Source: Lachnospira sp. UBA4346 (lineage in GTDB: Bacteria > Bacillota > Clostridia > Lachnospirales > Lachnospiraceae). Taken from it: DNA of 64,000 nt. Shown piece by piece: positions 1 through 7,307 of the stretch. Location of the stretch: the NCBI GenBank assembly GCA_002394205.1, contig DGTC01000065.1:4421-68420 (forward strand), written 5' to 3'. Below the pieces are notes generated by a model, which saw nothing but the letters and a program-made list of their open reading frames with translations, was not told the DNA's origin and searched no databases. The stretch's first letter is position 1. Every line of letters begins with the position of its first letter. The position numbers were made by a program, and so were the translations under genes.

Positions 1-102
1 ATAGCACTTGTACTGATATTTCGTGACAGCCTTGTAAATGCAGTTGCAAGACTGTGTGACTATCTTATCTGGAAAGAGGTGGTAGGTCAGGCATGGATTT
101 AA
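1..102 (+). CDS. C-terminal fragment of an unidentified protein
   Basis: An open frame runs from the first base to a TAA at 100-102 and encodes 33 residues, partly hydrophobic (ALVLIF near the start), ending in VGQAWI. It is cut by the window edge, so no start is visible and no family can be named. The next gene starts at 93 inside it, so the two overlap by 10 bases and are probably translationally coupled. It belongs to the same small-gene array as the genes that follow. Confidence 0.5.
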   Translation: MALVLIFRDSLVNAVARLCDYLIWKEVVGQAWI

Positions 103-443
103 AGCAGAGATTTTGTAAAAAGCTGTACGAGGAGCTGAATGCATTTAAGGTCAGCTCCATACAGGGTGGTAAGGATGATATTTTCGGTCAGAATGGAAAA
201 AAGGAAATATTTGCAAGTCTGTATGAGATTCTTCTGGAGTCTGCAGATAATTTCTCAGATATACTTTTAAGCAATCTGGTAAATCAGAGTACAAATATTC
301 TGGAATCACTCTATGCCGATTTTATTACGGATTGTGGAGATACCTTACAGTATGAAGATTTGAGAAATCGTGTAGCACAGCGTTTTGATGATGATGAAGG
401 CTGTTACGATTGGTGGAATGAACAGGCATATATGGATGAATGA
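93..443 (+). CDS. small acidic accessory protein of the mobile element
   Basis: A 116-residue, acidic, mostly helical protein with no signal peptide or membrane segment. A GAGGTGG ribosome site lies about 11 bases before the ATG. The central pattern (IFASLYEILLES, then a helix, then ILESLYADFI) resembles the middle of the 117-residue protein at 3670-4023 (VYEYLIYNED ... IFEELYRVYL). They may be paralogues; both loosely recall the DUF3848 layout, but I cannot assign that family. The function is unknown. The gene is followed by its own hairpin at 452-479. Confidence 0.65.
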   Translation: MDLKQRFCKKLYEELNAFKVSSIQGGKDDIFGQNGKKEIFASLYEILLESADNFSDILLSNLVNQSTNILESLYADFITDCGDTLQYEDLRNRVAQRFDDDEGCYDWWNEQAYMDE

Positions 444-451
444 TGTTAAAA

Positions 452-479
452 AGGCAGGTGTTTATGAGGACATCTGCCT
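452..479 (+). terminator. hairpin after the 116-residue gene
   Basis: AGGCAGGTGT (452-461) pairs with ACATCTGCCT (470-479) with one G-U pair. The tract that follows (TAAATTTAT) is only weakly U-rich, so this may be a leaky terminator or an RNA-stability element. Confidence 0.4.
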
Positions 480-503
480 AAATTTATATGGAGGTGCAAT
501 TTT

Positions 504-1433
504 ATGAAGGTAGTTGTAAAAACAAAGGAGCTGTCACGCTCTGAATGGTTGAAATACCGTACTAAGGGTATTGGTGGATCTGATGTAAGTATTATTGCAG
601 GAATTAACCCTTTTAAGTCGGTACATCAGTTGTGGCTGGAAAAGACAGGGCAGATTGAACCGGAGGAACAGGGGAGCGAGTACACACATTTTGGTACTCT
701 GTTAGAGCCGATTGTCAGAAAGGAATTTACCGAGAGAACAGGAATTAAGGTAAGACAGAAACATATGCTCTTGCAGAGCGAGGAATATCCTTTTATGTTT
801 GCGGACCTTGATGGAGTAATTAACGAGGATGGGGAAATGTGTATCTTTGAAGCAAAGACGGCATCCGCTTATAAGCAGGAGACCTGGGAAGAGGGTGTAC
901 CAGCACCTTATATTTTACAGGTGCAACACTATATGGCAGTAACAGGAGCGAAAAAGACTTATATTGCAGCACTTGTAGGTGGTAATCATTTCTTTTGGCA
1001 TGAAATACTTCGTGATGAAGAAATGATCGGAAAGATTATTGCAATGGAAAAATATTTTTGGGAAACTCATGTGATTGGTGGTGTTGAACCTGTTCCAGAT
1101 GGTTCAGAAGCTACGACTAATTATTTTAATTCCAAGTTCAGCAGTTCCAACGGTCAGACGATAGAGCTTCCACAGGAGGCATTATCTGTATGTGATGAAT
1201 TTGATCGTATTTCAGCAGAGATTAAGAAGCTGGAAACAGAAAAGAATGCAGCGGCTAACCTCTTGAAAAGTTATCTGAAGGAAGCAGAAATCGGCATTGT
1301 TGGGGAGCGAAAAATCATTTGGAAAGAGATTTTTAAGAGCAGTCTTGACACCAAGAGGTTAAAGTCAGAAAAGCCAGATGTTTATACGGACTATCTGACA
1401 CAGAGCAGTTACAGGCGTTTATCAGTAGCATAA
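504..1433 (+). CDS. YqaJ-type viral recombinase exonuclease
   Basis: A 309-residue protein of the YqaJ/lambda-exonuclease (RecE-like) family. These enzymes resect dsDNA 5' to 3' and make the 3' overhang used by an annealing partner. Visible family marks are KGIGGSDVSIIAG near residues 21-33, a Glu in GTLLEPIVRKEF, the metal-binding Asp in ADLDGVI, the EAKT catalytic motif and QVQHYMAVTG. Residues after about 225 form a coiled-coil-like tail. The start has a GGAGGTG site at 489-495. It is followed by SSB and a Rad52-like protein, a standard phage- or ICE-type homologous recombination module. Confidence 0.88.
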   Translation: MKVVVKTKELSRSEWLKYRTKGIGGSDVSIIAGINPFKSVHQLWLEKTGQIEPEEQGSEYTHFGTLLEPIVRKEFTERTGIKVRQKHMLLQSEEYPFMFADLDGVINEDGEMCIFEAKTASAYKQETWEEGVPAPYILQVQHYMAVTGAKKTYIAALVGGNHFFWHEILRDEEMIGKIIAMEKYFWETHVIGGVEPVPDGSEATTNYFNSKFSSSNGQTIELPQEALSVCDEFDRISAEIKKLETEKNAAANLLKSYLKEAEIGIVGERKIIWKEIFKSSLDTKRLKSEKPDVYTDYLTQSSYRRLSVA

Positions 1434-1447
1434 GGGAGTGTGGCAGA

Positions 1448-1876
1448 ATGAATAAAATTATTTTAATGGGTAGGCTGACCAGAGATCCGGAGGTGAGATA
1501 CAGCCAGAGTGCGAATCCTATGCCGATTGCCAGATATTCTATAGCAGTAGATAAGAAGATAAAAAGGGATGACGGTATTACGGCAGATTACTTTAATCTT
1601 GTTGCTTTTGACAGACACGCTACTTTTGCAGAAAAATATCTGCGAAAGGGTACGAAGATTGCAGTATCAGGAAGAGTGCAGACCGGCAGATATGAAAAGG
1701 ACGGAGTAAATATTCCGTTCTTTGAAGTAGTAGTAGAAGAACAGGAATTTGCTGAGAGCAAGAGTGCAAGCCAGTTTGTAGGTGAAGATATAGGAGCAGG
1801 AACAGGTCAGAGCTATGTGGATGAAAATGGATTTATGCAGGTTCCTGATGATATGGAAGAATTACCATTCAATTAA
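1448..1876 (+). CDS. ssb: single-stranded DNA-binding protein
   Basis: A 142-residue SSB. The OB fold covers about residues 1-105 (MNKIILMGRLTRDPEVRY, then FNLVAFDRHATFAEKYLRKG, then GRVQTGRYEKDG). The C-terminus ends in the acidic tip DDMEELPFN that docks SSB partners. It starts 14 bases after the exonuclease stop, and the spacing suggests one transcript. In this context it probably coats the overhang made by the YqaJ enzyme and hands it to the annealing protein. It is an element-borne copy; the housekeeping ssb is normally between rpsF and rpsR. Confidence 0.93.
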   Translation: MNKIILMGRLTRDPEVRYSQSANPMPIARYSIAVDKKIKRDDGITADYFNLVAFDRHATFAEKYLRKGTKIAVSGRVQTGRYEKDGVNIPFFEVVVEEQEFAESKSASQFVGEDIGAGTGQSYVDENGFMQVPDDMEELPFN

Positions 1877-1897
1877 CGATAAAGGGAGGCTTTGCGT

Positions 1898-2638
1898 ATG
1901 GAACAGGAAAATGTAAGAACGCTCTATGCGAATGAAATTGAATGTCGTGTAGGGACGATTAGTGACAAGGGATTATCGCTGTTGCTTTATAAGGACGCAA
2001 GAGTGGATATGAAGATGCTGGATGAAATCTATGGTGTGAATAACTGGCAGAGAAAACATGAGGTTATCGGTGGCAATCTCTATTGCATTGTCAGTATCTG
2101 GGATGAAAAGAAAAAGCAGTGGATTTCCAAGATGGATGTAGGTACTAAGAGCAGGACGGAAATGGAAAAGGGAGAATCTTCTGACGCATTCAAGAGAGCC
2201 TGTGTGAACTGGGGAATCGGTAGAGAACTTTATACTGCACCGTTTGTATGGGTAGGAGCTGGCAAGTGTAAAATCCAGATGAAAGATAATAAATATACTA
2301 CCTATGACAAGTTCTCTGTCAGCAGTATTTCCTATAATGAGAACAGGGAAATTACAGGGCTTGTAATTGTAAATCAGGAAGGTCGTGTGGTGTATAGCTT
2401 GGTTGATAAAGCTACTAACGATAAAGAAAAGGTTGCTCCGGTAACATCACCAACACCAGTTGTAACGGAGCCTGAATCAGAGCATGTGGTAGCAATCAAT
2501 AAAGAGCTGGAGAGAACAGGGGTGGCACTTGACGCTGTGCTGAGCAGATATGGTGTAACCAGCATTAGTGAAATGGATGATTCTATTTATAAAAAGGCTA
2601 TGACCAGCTTAAAGCGTACAAAATCAAAAGCGGCGTAA
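1898..2638 (+). CDS. Rad52/Sak-like single-strand annealing protein
   Basis: A 246-residue protein. Residues 5-125 match the Rad52-type annealing fold of phage recombinases: YKDARVDMKMLDEIYGVNNW, then a beta region, then GESSDAFKRACVNWGIGREL followed by Y. The linker and helical tail after about 165 are variable. I chose ATG 1898: the GGGAGG at 1884-1889 lies 8 bases before it but only 2 bases before the alternative TTG at 1892. As third gene of the exonuclease-SSB-annealase set, it should anneal resected strands during recombination of the element. Sub-family placement is inferred by eye. Confidence 0.8.
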   Translation: MEQENVRTLYANEIECRVGTISDKGLSLLLYKDARVDMKMLDEIYGVNNWQRKHEVIGGNLYCIVSIWDEKKKQWISKMDVGTKSRTEMEKGESSDAFKRACVNWGIGRELYTAPFVWVGAGKCKIQMKDNKYTTYDKFSVSSISYNENREITGLVIVNQEGRVVYSLVDKATNDKEKVAPVTSPTPVVTEPESEHVVAINKELERTGVALDAVLSRYGVTSISEMDDSIYKKAMTSLKRTKSKAA

Positions 2639-2670
2639 TTAGGATAAGAAAATAATAGCAGTTTATTTTG

Positions 2671-2702
2671 GCTCTTTCAGGTCCATTGTGGCTTGAAAGA
2701 GC
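2671..2702 (+). terminator. terminator after the recombination module
   Basis: GCTCTTTCAG (2671-2680) pairs with CTTGAAAGAGC (2692-2702) with one bulge, then ATTTTAATTT. It separates the recombination genes from the DUF5688 gene. Confidence 0.55.
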
Positions 2703-2748
2703 ATTTTAATTTGAAGGAACATTTTTAGTATCAAGGAGGAATTGATTT

Positions 2749-3657
2749 ATGATGACATTTAATGAATTTGCAAAGACTGTAAAGGCTATGATCGAGAAAA
2801 AGCTTAAGGGGGTAACTGTTGTTGCGAATGAGGTTGAGAAAAATAATGGACTCAAATTGCATGGGCTTACTATTCAGAATGGGGAGACTAATGTTGCTCC
2901 ATGTATCTATCTGGATTGTTATTTCGAGAAGTATCAACTGAGCGAAATGGATATCGCTGATGCTGTGGATCAGATTGTTAAGGTTTATGAGGAACATCGT
3001 CCTACTCATGACCTTGATGTGTCTTTGTTCACTGATTTTTCTAATGCTAGGGACAAGGTTCGTGCAAGATTAGTAAATACCAGAATGAATGAGGAGCTGT
3101 TGGAGAAGATACCGCACAGAGAATTTCTTGATTTATCACTTATCTATTGCGTGGAGTACACTTGTGAAAAGACAGATGGAATTGCAAGTATCAGAATTAC
3201 CAACGACCATATTGATATGTGGGGTGTCAGTGAAGAAGATTTGTACCAGATTGTTCAGGAGAATATGAAGGCTGATGACCAGAGTGTGATTGTAAGTCTG
3301 GCAGAGCTTGTCAAAGGAATGCTACAGATTGATGATGCAGAGATTGAAGAGAGTATGGATTCAGCGAATATCCCTATGTATGTGCTTACAAATAAAAGCA
3401 AGCTGAATGGTGCAGTAGAGATTATCAATGACAATACTCTTAGAAAATTTTCTGATACTTTAGAGAAAGATTTCTTTATCCTACCAAGCAGTACACATGA
3501 GGTTATTATGGTTCCTGCGGAGAATGATAGTGATTCTGGAACATTTGCAGAAATGGTAAAAGAGGTTAATAGCACACAGGTACTTCCGAATGAAGTTTTA
3601 AGTAACCATGTGTATAAGTATGAGAGACAGTCAGGAAAGCTCTTGATTGCAGCATAG
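2749..3657 (+). CDS. DUF5688 family protein
   Basis: A 302-residue cytosolic protein that I recognise as DUF5688, a family frequent in Lachnospiraceae mobile elements and of unknown function. Typical parts are the N-terminal FNEFAKTVKAMIEKKL, the central RARLVNTRMNEELLEKIPHR and the C-terminal FILPSSTHEVIMVP. No catalytic residues, signal peptide or membrane segments are evident. AGGAGG at 2734-2739 supports the ATG at 2749. The gene overlaps nothing and starts after a terminator, so it probably has its own promoter. The next gene follows 12 bases after its stop. Confidence 0.7.
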   Translation: MMTFNEFAKTVKAMIEKKLKGVTVVANEVEKNNGLKLHGLTIQNGETNVAPCIYLDCYFEKYQLSEMDIADAVDQIVKVYEEHRPTHDLDVSLFTDFSNARDKVRARLVNTRMNEELLEKIPHREFLDLSLIYCVEYTCEKTDGIASIRITNDHIDMWGVSEEDLYQIVQENMKADDQSVIVSLAELVKGMLQIDDAEIEESMDSANIPMYVLTNKSKLNGAVEIINDNTLRKFSDTLEKDFFILPSSTHEVIMVPAENDSDSGTFAEMVKEVNSTQVLPNEVLSNHVYKYERQSGKLLIAA

Positions 3658-3669
3658 CGAGGTGCAGTA

Positions 3670-4023
3670 GTGAAAAGGTCAGAATTTACAGAAAAGGAAA
3701 ATCAGCTTATCCGTAGGATTGAACATGACCACGATTTCTTTAAGTACAAAATTCTTTCCATGCAGAGAAAAAAGATATATGAAGAATGTAATCACATCCG
3801 CTTTGTAGAGTGTGTATATGAATACCTGATTTATAATGAGGATATCAAGGAAGAATATCTTAATGCTGTGAGTAAGTGCAGGGGAAATATATTTGAGGAG
3901 CTGTATCGTGTATATCTGGATTATGAATATGCTACAGTCGGTACTTGGGAAGAGGTTGACAATTTTATGGAGCTTTTGATAAAGGAGCAGAAAAAGTGGT
4001 ATGAGACATTGAGAGTTGGCTAA
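3670..4023 (+). CDS. small helical accessory protein
   Basis: A 117-residue, mostly helical protein starting at GTG, with GAGGTG at 3659-3664 five bases upstream. It lies 12 bases downstream of the DUF5688 gene, so the two are likely cotranscribed. The middle (VYEYLIYNEDIKEEYLNAV, then IFEELYRVYLDYEYA) looks related to the protein at 93-443. No function can be assigned. A strong terminator follows at once. Confidence 0.65.
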   Translation: MKRSEFTEKENQLIRRIEHDHDFFKYKILSMQRKKIYEECNHIRFVECVYEYLIYNEDIKEEYLNAVSKCRGNIFEELYRVYLDYEYATVGTWEEVDNFMELLIKEQKKWYETLRVG

Positions 4024-4046
4024 TGTCGGATATATTGTACTGAAAT

Positions 4047-4082
4047 AAATGCTGGAGATAGTGATATTCTCCAGCATTTTTT
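4047..4082 (+). terminator. intrinsic terminator
   Basis: AAATGCTGGAGA (4047-4058) and TCTCCAGCATTT (4068-4079) form a perfect 12-bp stem followed by six T. The next ribosome site (GGAGG at 4083) abuts it. The stem shares AAATGCTGGA with the terminator at 4322-4362. Confidence 0.75.
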
Positions 4083-4093
4083 GGAGGAAATAG

Positions 4094-4312
4094 ATGTACG
4101 ATAAAAAATATTGGAGACAGGGAAAAAATGTTACAGTAGGTCAGCTTATGGACTACATTAGAAAAAATGTACCAGAGGATGCTGTGTTTTGTGTTCTTGG
4201 AAATAATCAGATATATTTTCATTTGGAAGAAGATAAATCCGTATTTTGTGTTGATGATGCTCCGCTAAGTGAATTAGAGGAATATGCTGGATTTGAGCCA
4301 ATGGATATATAA
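4094..4312 (+). CDS. 72-residue acidic protein, unknown function
   Basis: A short acidic protein (MYDKKYWRQGKNVTVGQLMD at the start) with predicted beta strands around FCVLGNNQIYFHLEEDKSVF. GGAGG at 4083-4087 gives good support for the ATG. It sits between two related terminators, so it is a single-gene unit. Small proteins of this kind are common in Lachnospiraceae conjugative elements; I know no function for it. Confidence 0.6.
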   Translation: MYDKKYWRQGKNVTVGQLMDYIRKNVPEDAVFCVLGNNQIYFHLEEDKSVFCVDDAPLSELEEYAGFEPMDI

Positions 4313-4321
4313 AAGAACGAA

Positions 4322-4362
4322 AATGCTGGATGGTGGTAATAAATGCCGTCCAGTATTTTTTT
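4322..4362 (+). terminator. intrinsic terminator
   Basis: AATGCTGGATGG (4322-4333) pairs with CCGTCCAGTATT (4346-4357) with two G-U pairs, followed by a run of seven T. Its sequence resembles the preceding terminator at 4047. Confidence 0.7.
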
Positions 4363-4457
4363 ATTCAAAAAGAGCAGATAGACACATTCTGTCATTCTTA
4401 AATGGTAATATGACAGTGTAAATGAAACAACAATAAGCGAAAGAGAGGTAATACATT

Positions 4458-4655
4458 ATGAAGATGATAGATAAATTAGCATATGTAGCAGATGAACTTC
4501 GTTACAATTATATTTTGAATAGGACTGTGATTGATGCCGGAAAGGATCTGGCAAAGGGAGCTGTTATCGGTGCCGGAATAGGTTTGGCAATAAATTATGT
4601 CGGATTGAGAAAAAATGGTCTCCCTAAGTCAATGCTTAAGTACATTATCAAATAA
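4458..4655 (+). CDS. small glycine-zipper protein
   Basis: A 65-residue protein with a basic C-terminus and a short Gly/Ala-rich hydrophobic stretch (AKGAVIGAGIGLAINYVG) that could insert in or lie on the membrane. AGAGAGGT precedes the ATG. A 38-residue Cys-rich ORF follows after 26 bases. The function is unknown; holin-like or peptide-toxin-like roles are possible but unsupported. Confidence 0.5.
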   Translation: MKMIDKLAYVADELRYNYILNRTVIDAGKDLAKGAVIGAGIGLAINYVGLRKNGLPKSMLKYIIK

Positions 4656-4681
4656 GAAGTGCCAGAGAATGGGGTGAGAGG

Positions 4682-4798
4682 ATGAAGAAACTATTATTTT
4701 GGATTCAGGTTAAAAAGAGAATGGAACGGAGACAGTGTAAGTCTTGCTGTCTGAACTGTGCATATTTTGATAGCTGCTATTCGGACGGTAGTTTTTAG
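4682..4798 (+). CDS. 38-residue cysteine-rich microprotein
   Basis: ATG at 4682, stop TAG at 4796-4798. The N-terminus is basic (MKKLLFWIQVKKRMERRQ), then CKSCCLNCAYFDSCY, giving five cysteines in 14 residues and suggesting a metal-binding knuckle or a disulphide peptide. A GTGAGAGG site precedes it, and the ADP-ribosylglycohydrolase starts 11 bases after its stop with its own AGGAGGGG. The tight packing between two genes with good ribosome sites supports translation. The function is unknown. Confidence 0.5.
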   Translation: MKKLLFWIQVKKRMERRQCKSCCLNCAYFDSCYSDGSF

Positions 4799-4809
4799 GA
4801 GGGGCGTTT

Positions 4810-5622
4810 ATGTATGGTGCGATAATTGGAGATATTGCTGGATCGACCTATGAGAGAAGAAATATTAAGACTAAAAATTTTGAGTTGTTCCGTTTGGGAA
4901 GCAGATGTACGGACGATACGATTATGAGTGTTGCTGTTGCAGATGCTGTGAGATTACATAGTTCGATAGAAGATTTTAGCCAGCTTGTGATTGAAAAAAT
5001 GAGAGAGTGGGGAAATAAATATCCCAATGCCGGATATGGCGGTACATTCAAAAAGTGGTTAAAGGATAGAACTATGGGGGCTTATGGTAGTTATGGGAAT
5101 GGTTCAGCAATGCGAGTTACAGCCTGTGCATTAGGAGCTTCTACACTTGCAGAGGTTCTTGAGTTGGCAAAGCTTTCTGCAGAGGTTACGCATAATCATC
5201 CAGAGGGCATAAAGGGGGCACTGGCGATTGCAGCGTGTGTATATCTTGCGAACACAGGTAAGGATAAAGATGGAATCAGAGAGTATGTAAATGACAATTT
5301 TTATATGCTGGATAGTTCAATAGATGAAATTAGACCACGATATAAATTTGATGTTTCCTGCATGGGTTCTGTGCCAGTTGCAATTCAGGCATTTCTTGAG
5401 GGTGATAGTTTTGAAGATGTAATCAAGACAGCAATTTCTGTAGGGGGAGATAGTGACACGATTGCTTCAATGGCAGGGACTATTGCGTGGAGCTATTATA
5501 AATATCAGAATGGTGGAAATCTTACAGCCGATATGGGATCATTAAAGAATCAAGCAGAAAAGATTATGCCGGAGGATATTAAAATCTCTGTGGAATTATT
5601 TTCCCAATCTCTACAGATGTAA
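4810..5622 (+). CDS. ADP-ribosylglycohydrolase family protein
   Basis: A 270-residue enzyme of the DraG/ARH family, which hydrolyses ADP-ribose linkages on proteins, nucleic acids or small molecules using two metal ions. Metal-site motifs are visible: GDIAGS near residues 7-12, TDDT near 35-38, HNHPEGIKGA near 138, and GGDSDTIASMAG near 217-228. The length is normal for the family. AGGAGGGG lies before the ATG. Its element-borne location suggests reversal of ADP-ribosylation by a host or phage factor, or an orphan antitoxin role; no ART toxin gene lies next to it. Confidence 0.9.
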   Translation: MYGAIIGDIAGSTYERRNIKTKNFELFRLGSRCTDDTIMSVAVADAVRLHSSIEDFSQLVIEKMREWGNKYPNAGYGGTFKKWLKDRTMGAYGSYGNGSAMRVTACALGASTLAEVLELAKLSAEVTHNHPEGIKGALAIAACVYLANTGKDKDGIREYVNDNFYMLDSSIDEIRPRYKFDVSCMGSVPVAIQAFLEGDSFEDVIKTAISVGGDSDTIASMAGTIAWSYYKYQNGGNLTADMGSLKNQAEKIMPEDIKISVELFSQSLQM

Positions 5623-5682
5623 GTTTGCTCCATAATAATTGAGATAATGTGGCATTATACTAAAAGATTGGAGAATGTGAAA

Positions 5683-6063
5683 ATGAACGATTTGACGAGA
5701 AATGCCATATTTGAAGCTTGTAATCTTATCTTAGATTATATTGATCCGGATGAACTGATGGAAGAAAACGAATTTTGTGAAATGCTAGAAAAATTCAACA
5801 GATATAAGTTCTGTATGCCTGAAGAAGTAGCAAAAATATTTGAAGATTTTATAGCGGAAAAGTTGGAACCATATATATACGGAGAGGCAGTTCTGTATGA
5901 TATGAAAAAGATTGCTCCACAGCATAAAGCTGGAGCTGAACTGTCAGAGGAGCAGTTTAAGAAAATGCTCATGGAATGTTACTCTGCTACAATGGATATA
6001 AGAAAGGATTTTGAAGAGAATGTGGTAAATGCTAAATTAAAGCAATATCTATTGGCAGACTAG
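5683..6063 (+). CDS. hypothetical helical protein
   Basis: A 126-residue, acidic, mostly helical protein (MNDLTRNAIFEACNLILDYI at the start). An upstream in-frame ATG at 5647 would add 12 residues, but only the ATG at 5683 has a plausible GGAG (5670-5673). No motif is recognised. It is the last gene of the rightward array and ends at a bidirectional-looking terminator shared with the leftward repressor gene. Confidence 0.55.
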   Translation: MNDLTRNAIFEACNLILDYIDPDELMEENEFCEMLEKFNRYKFCMPEEVAKIFEDFIAEKLEPYIYGEAVLYDMKKIAPQHKAGAELSEEQFKKMLMECYSATMDIRKDFEENVVNAKLKQYLLAD

Positions 6064-6075
6064 AGATAATAACAA

Positions 6076-6114
6076 AGGTGTGGACTGTTCAATCACAATC
6101 CACACCTCTTTTTT
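6076..6114. terminator. terminator between convergent genes
   Basis: AGGTGTGGA (6076-6084) pairs with TCCACACCT (6099-6107), followed by CTTTTTT on the plus strand. It lies between the rightward gene ending at 6063 and the leftward gene ending at 6113, so it can serve both. Confidence 0.8.
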
Positions 6115-6463
6115 ACATATTTTTTTGTTGCAAAAGCATTTCGGAATATATTTCCAAATATCTGTTGACATGATTTACTTCTTCATCCGTTCCAGTTCTG
6201 AGAATGGATAGTACCGTATTATCAAGTCTTTCAATTTTATCATCTTTGCTTTTTCCCCATACTATGTAATCAAGACTGCAATTACAGAGATTGCAAAACT
6301 CAACTATCTTTTTGAAGGAAAGGCAGGATGTACCAGATTCGCAGTGACTGATGTGCTTTGGTGTTAGCTCAAGAACCGCTGCGAGCTGATCTTGGGTATA
6401 GCGATTAGCCTTGCGTATTTCAGCGAGGCGGCGTCCCATCTCATCAAATTTTATTTCATCCAT
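6113..6463 (-). CDS. XRE-family transcriptional regulator
   Basis: A 116-residue protein with an N-terminal Cro/CI-type helix-turn-helix at about residues 12-65 (RRLAEIRKANRYTQDQLAAV, then LTPKHISHCESGTSCLSFKK) and a helical tail probably used for dimerisation. It is a repressor-like protein, leftward and opposite to the accessory genes. A good promoter lies upstream on the minus strand (TTATCG at 6512-6517, 17 bp, TATAAT at 6489-6494). The repeats between it and the next repressor are candidate operators. Confidence 0.85.
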   Translation of the reverse strand: MDEIKFDEMGRRLAEIRKANRYTQDQLAAVLELTPKHISHCESGTSCLSFKKIVEFCNLCNCSLDYIVWGKSKDDKIERLDNTVLSILRTGTDEEVNHVNRYLEIYSEMLLQQKNM

Positions 6464-6636
6464 ATGTGTTCACCACTTTCTAAGGTATATTATAAAGTAG
6501 ACTTCGGCTTTCGATAACTCAATCAAAGGTCTATAAATTCGACAAAAGGTGCAATAAAAGGTTTAGTTATCGACAAAAGGTGTTATAATAGTATCGTGAG
6601 TGCAAAAAGAAGAGCACCCTTTAAGGTGCCCTAGAG
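6464..6636. promoter_or_regulatory. repressor control region with direct and inverted repeats
   Basis: Two exact copies of TCGACAAAAGGTG lie at 6539-6551 and 6570-6582, with a related ATCAAAGGT at 6522-6530. CGATAAC (6512-6518) is inverted relative to GTTATCG (6566-6572). A minus-strand promoter reads into the 6113-6463 gene. A plus-strand TATAAT at 6584-6589 abuts the second repeat, with TTTAGT 16 bp upstream, and would run antisense to the second repressor. The layout fits operators for one or both XRE proteins. Confidence 0.5.
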
Positions 6637-6957
6637 TTAGTCTACAGTATTTAGAAAATGTAGGAGAGTATCTTGTTGCTCAGGTCTCATTCCATTGATG
6701 CGATTTTCCAAAGGGGTAGGCTCTGCAACAATAAAATCTTCATTGAAAAAATCGGAGAGGGAAATATTGAGTTCCAGACATAACATAAAGAGCTTTTCAA
6801 CAGAAATATTCGTTTTGTTTCCAAGCTCTATATCTCTTATGTAGGATTGTGATACACCGGATTTATAGGCGAGTCCATTTATTGTATATCCGGCATTTTG
6901 TCGTAAAGTGGTTATTCGCTTTCGAATAAAGATATGTAGGTTGTCTTCGTCAATCAT
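6637..6957 (-). CDS. XRE-family transcriptional regulator
   Basis: A 106-residue protein with a Cro/CI helix-turn-helix at about residues 10-65 (RKRITTLRQNAGYTINGLAY, then SGVSQSYIRDIELGNKTNIS) and a short C-terminal dimerisation tail. AAAGGAG precedes the ATG on the minus strand. It is leftward, in tandem with the 116-residue XRE protein, and back to back with the WYL operon. It is probably one of two regulators controlling maintenance or transfer of element 1. The target is not known. Confidence 0.85.
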   Translation of the reverse strand: MIDEDNLHIFIRKRITTLRQNAGYTINGLAYKSGVSQSYIRDIELGNKTNISVEKLFMLCLELNISLSDFFNEDFIVAEPTPLENRINGMRPEQQDTLLHFLNTVD

Positions 6958-7307
6958 AATTGTAACTCCTTTTAATTATTTTTCAGAGGTGAAGTTACAC
7001 ATGGATGAAATAAAATTGACGATATTCCTATATAGATTAAGCCGCATTTTCCATGAAAGTAACATCTAGGAAGAATTGACTATTATCGCTGTGGCGGTTA
7101 TAATATAAATTGGAGATTTTGTAAACGGAAGAGGTATTTTAGAGGGCAAAATTAGCATAGCGGTAAGACAGATTTATACAGCGACACTATAGGGACATTG
7201 CCTCTATGGTATTATTTTTTTTAGAAAAAGTTATCGCTGTAGCGATAGAAAGACAGAATGTGTCCTTCTGACTTGGTATTATATAGCTAAGTAAGGGAGG
7301 TTTCAAA
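6958..7307 (+). promoter_or_regulatory. promoter, operators and long leader of the WYL operon
   Basis: This 350-bp gap has no gene. It holds a near-ideal sigma-A promoter (TTGACT 7076-7081, 17 bp, TATAAT 7099-7104). The spacer contains TATCGCTGTGGCGGTTA, and a perfect palindrome TATCGCTGTAGCGATA lies at 7232-7247, so both look like sites for the WYL regulator encoded downstream. Between them, an imperfect hairpin followed by eight T (7185-7224) would interrupt a transcript from the first promoter. The 200-nt leader therefore suggests attenuation or a second promoter as well as repression. Confidence 0.6.

Noticed and set aside
6584..6589. Plus-strand TATAAT as a promoter for a gene
   Set aside because: No rightward gene follows; it points into the leftward repressor. 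It is kept only as a possible antisense start within the regulatory region.
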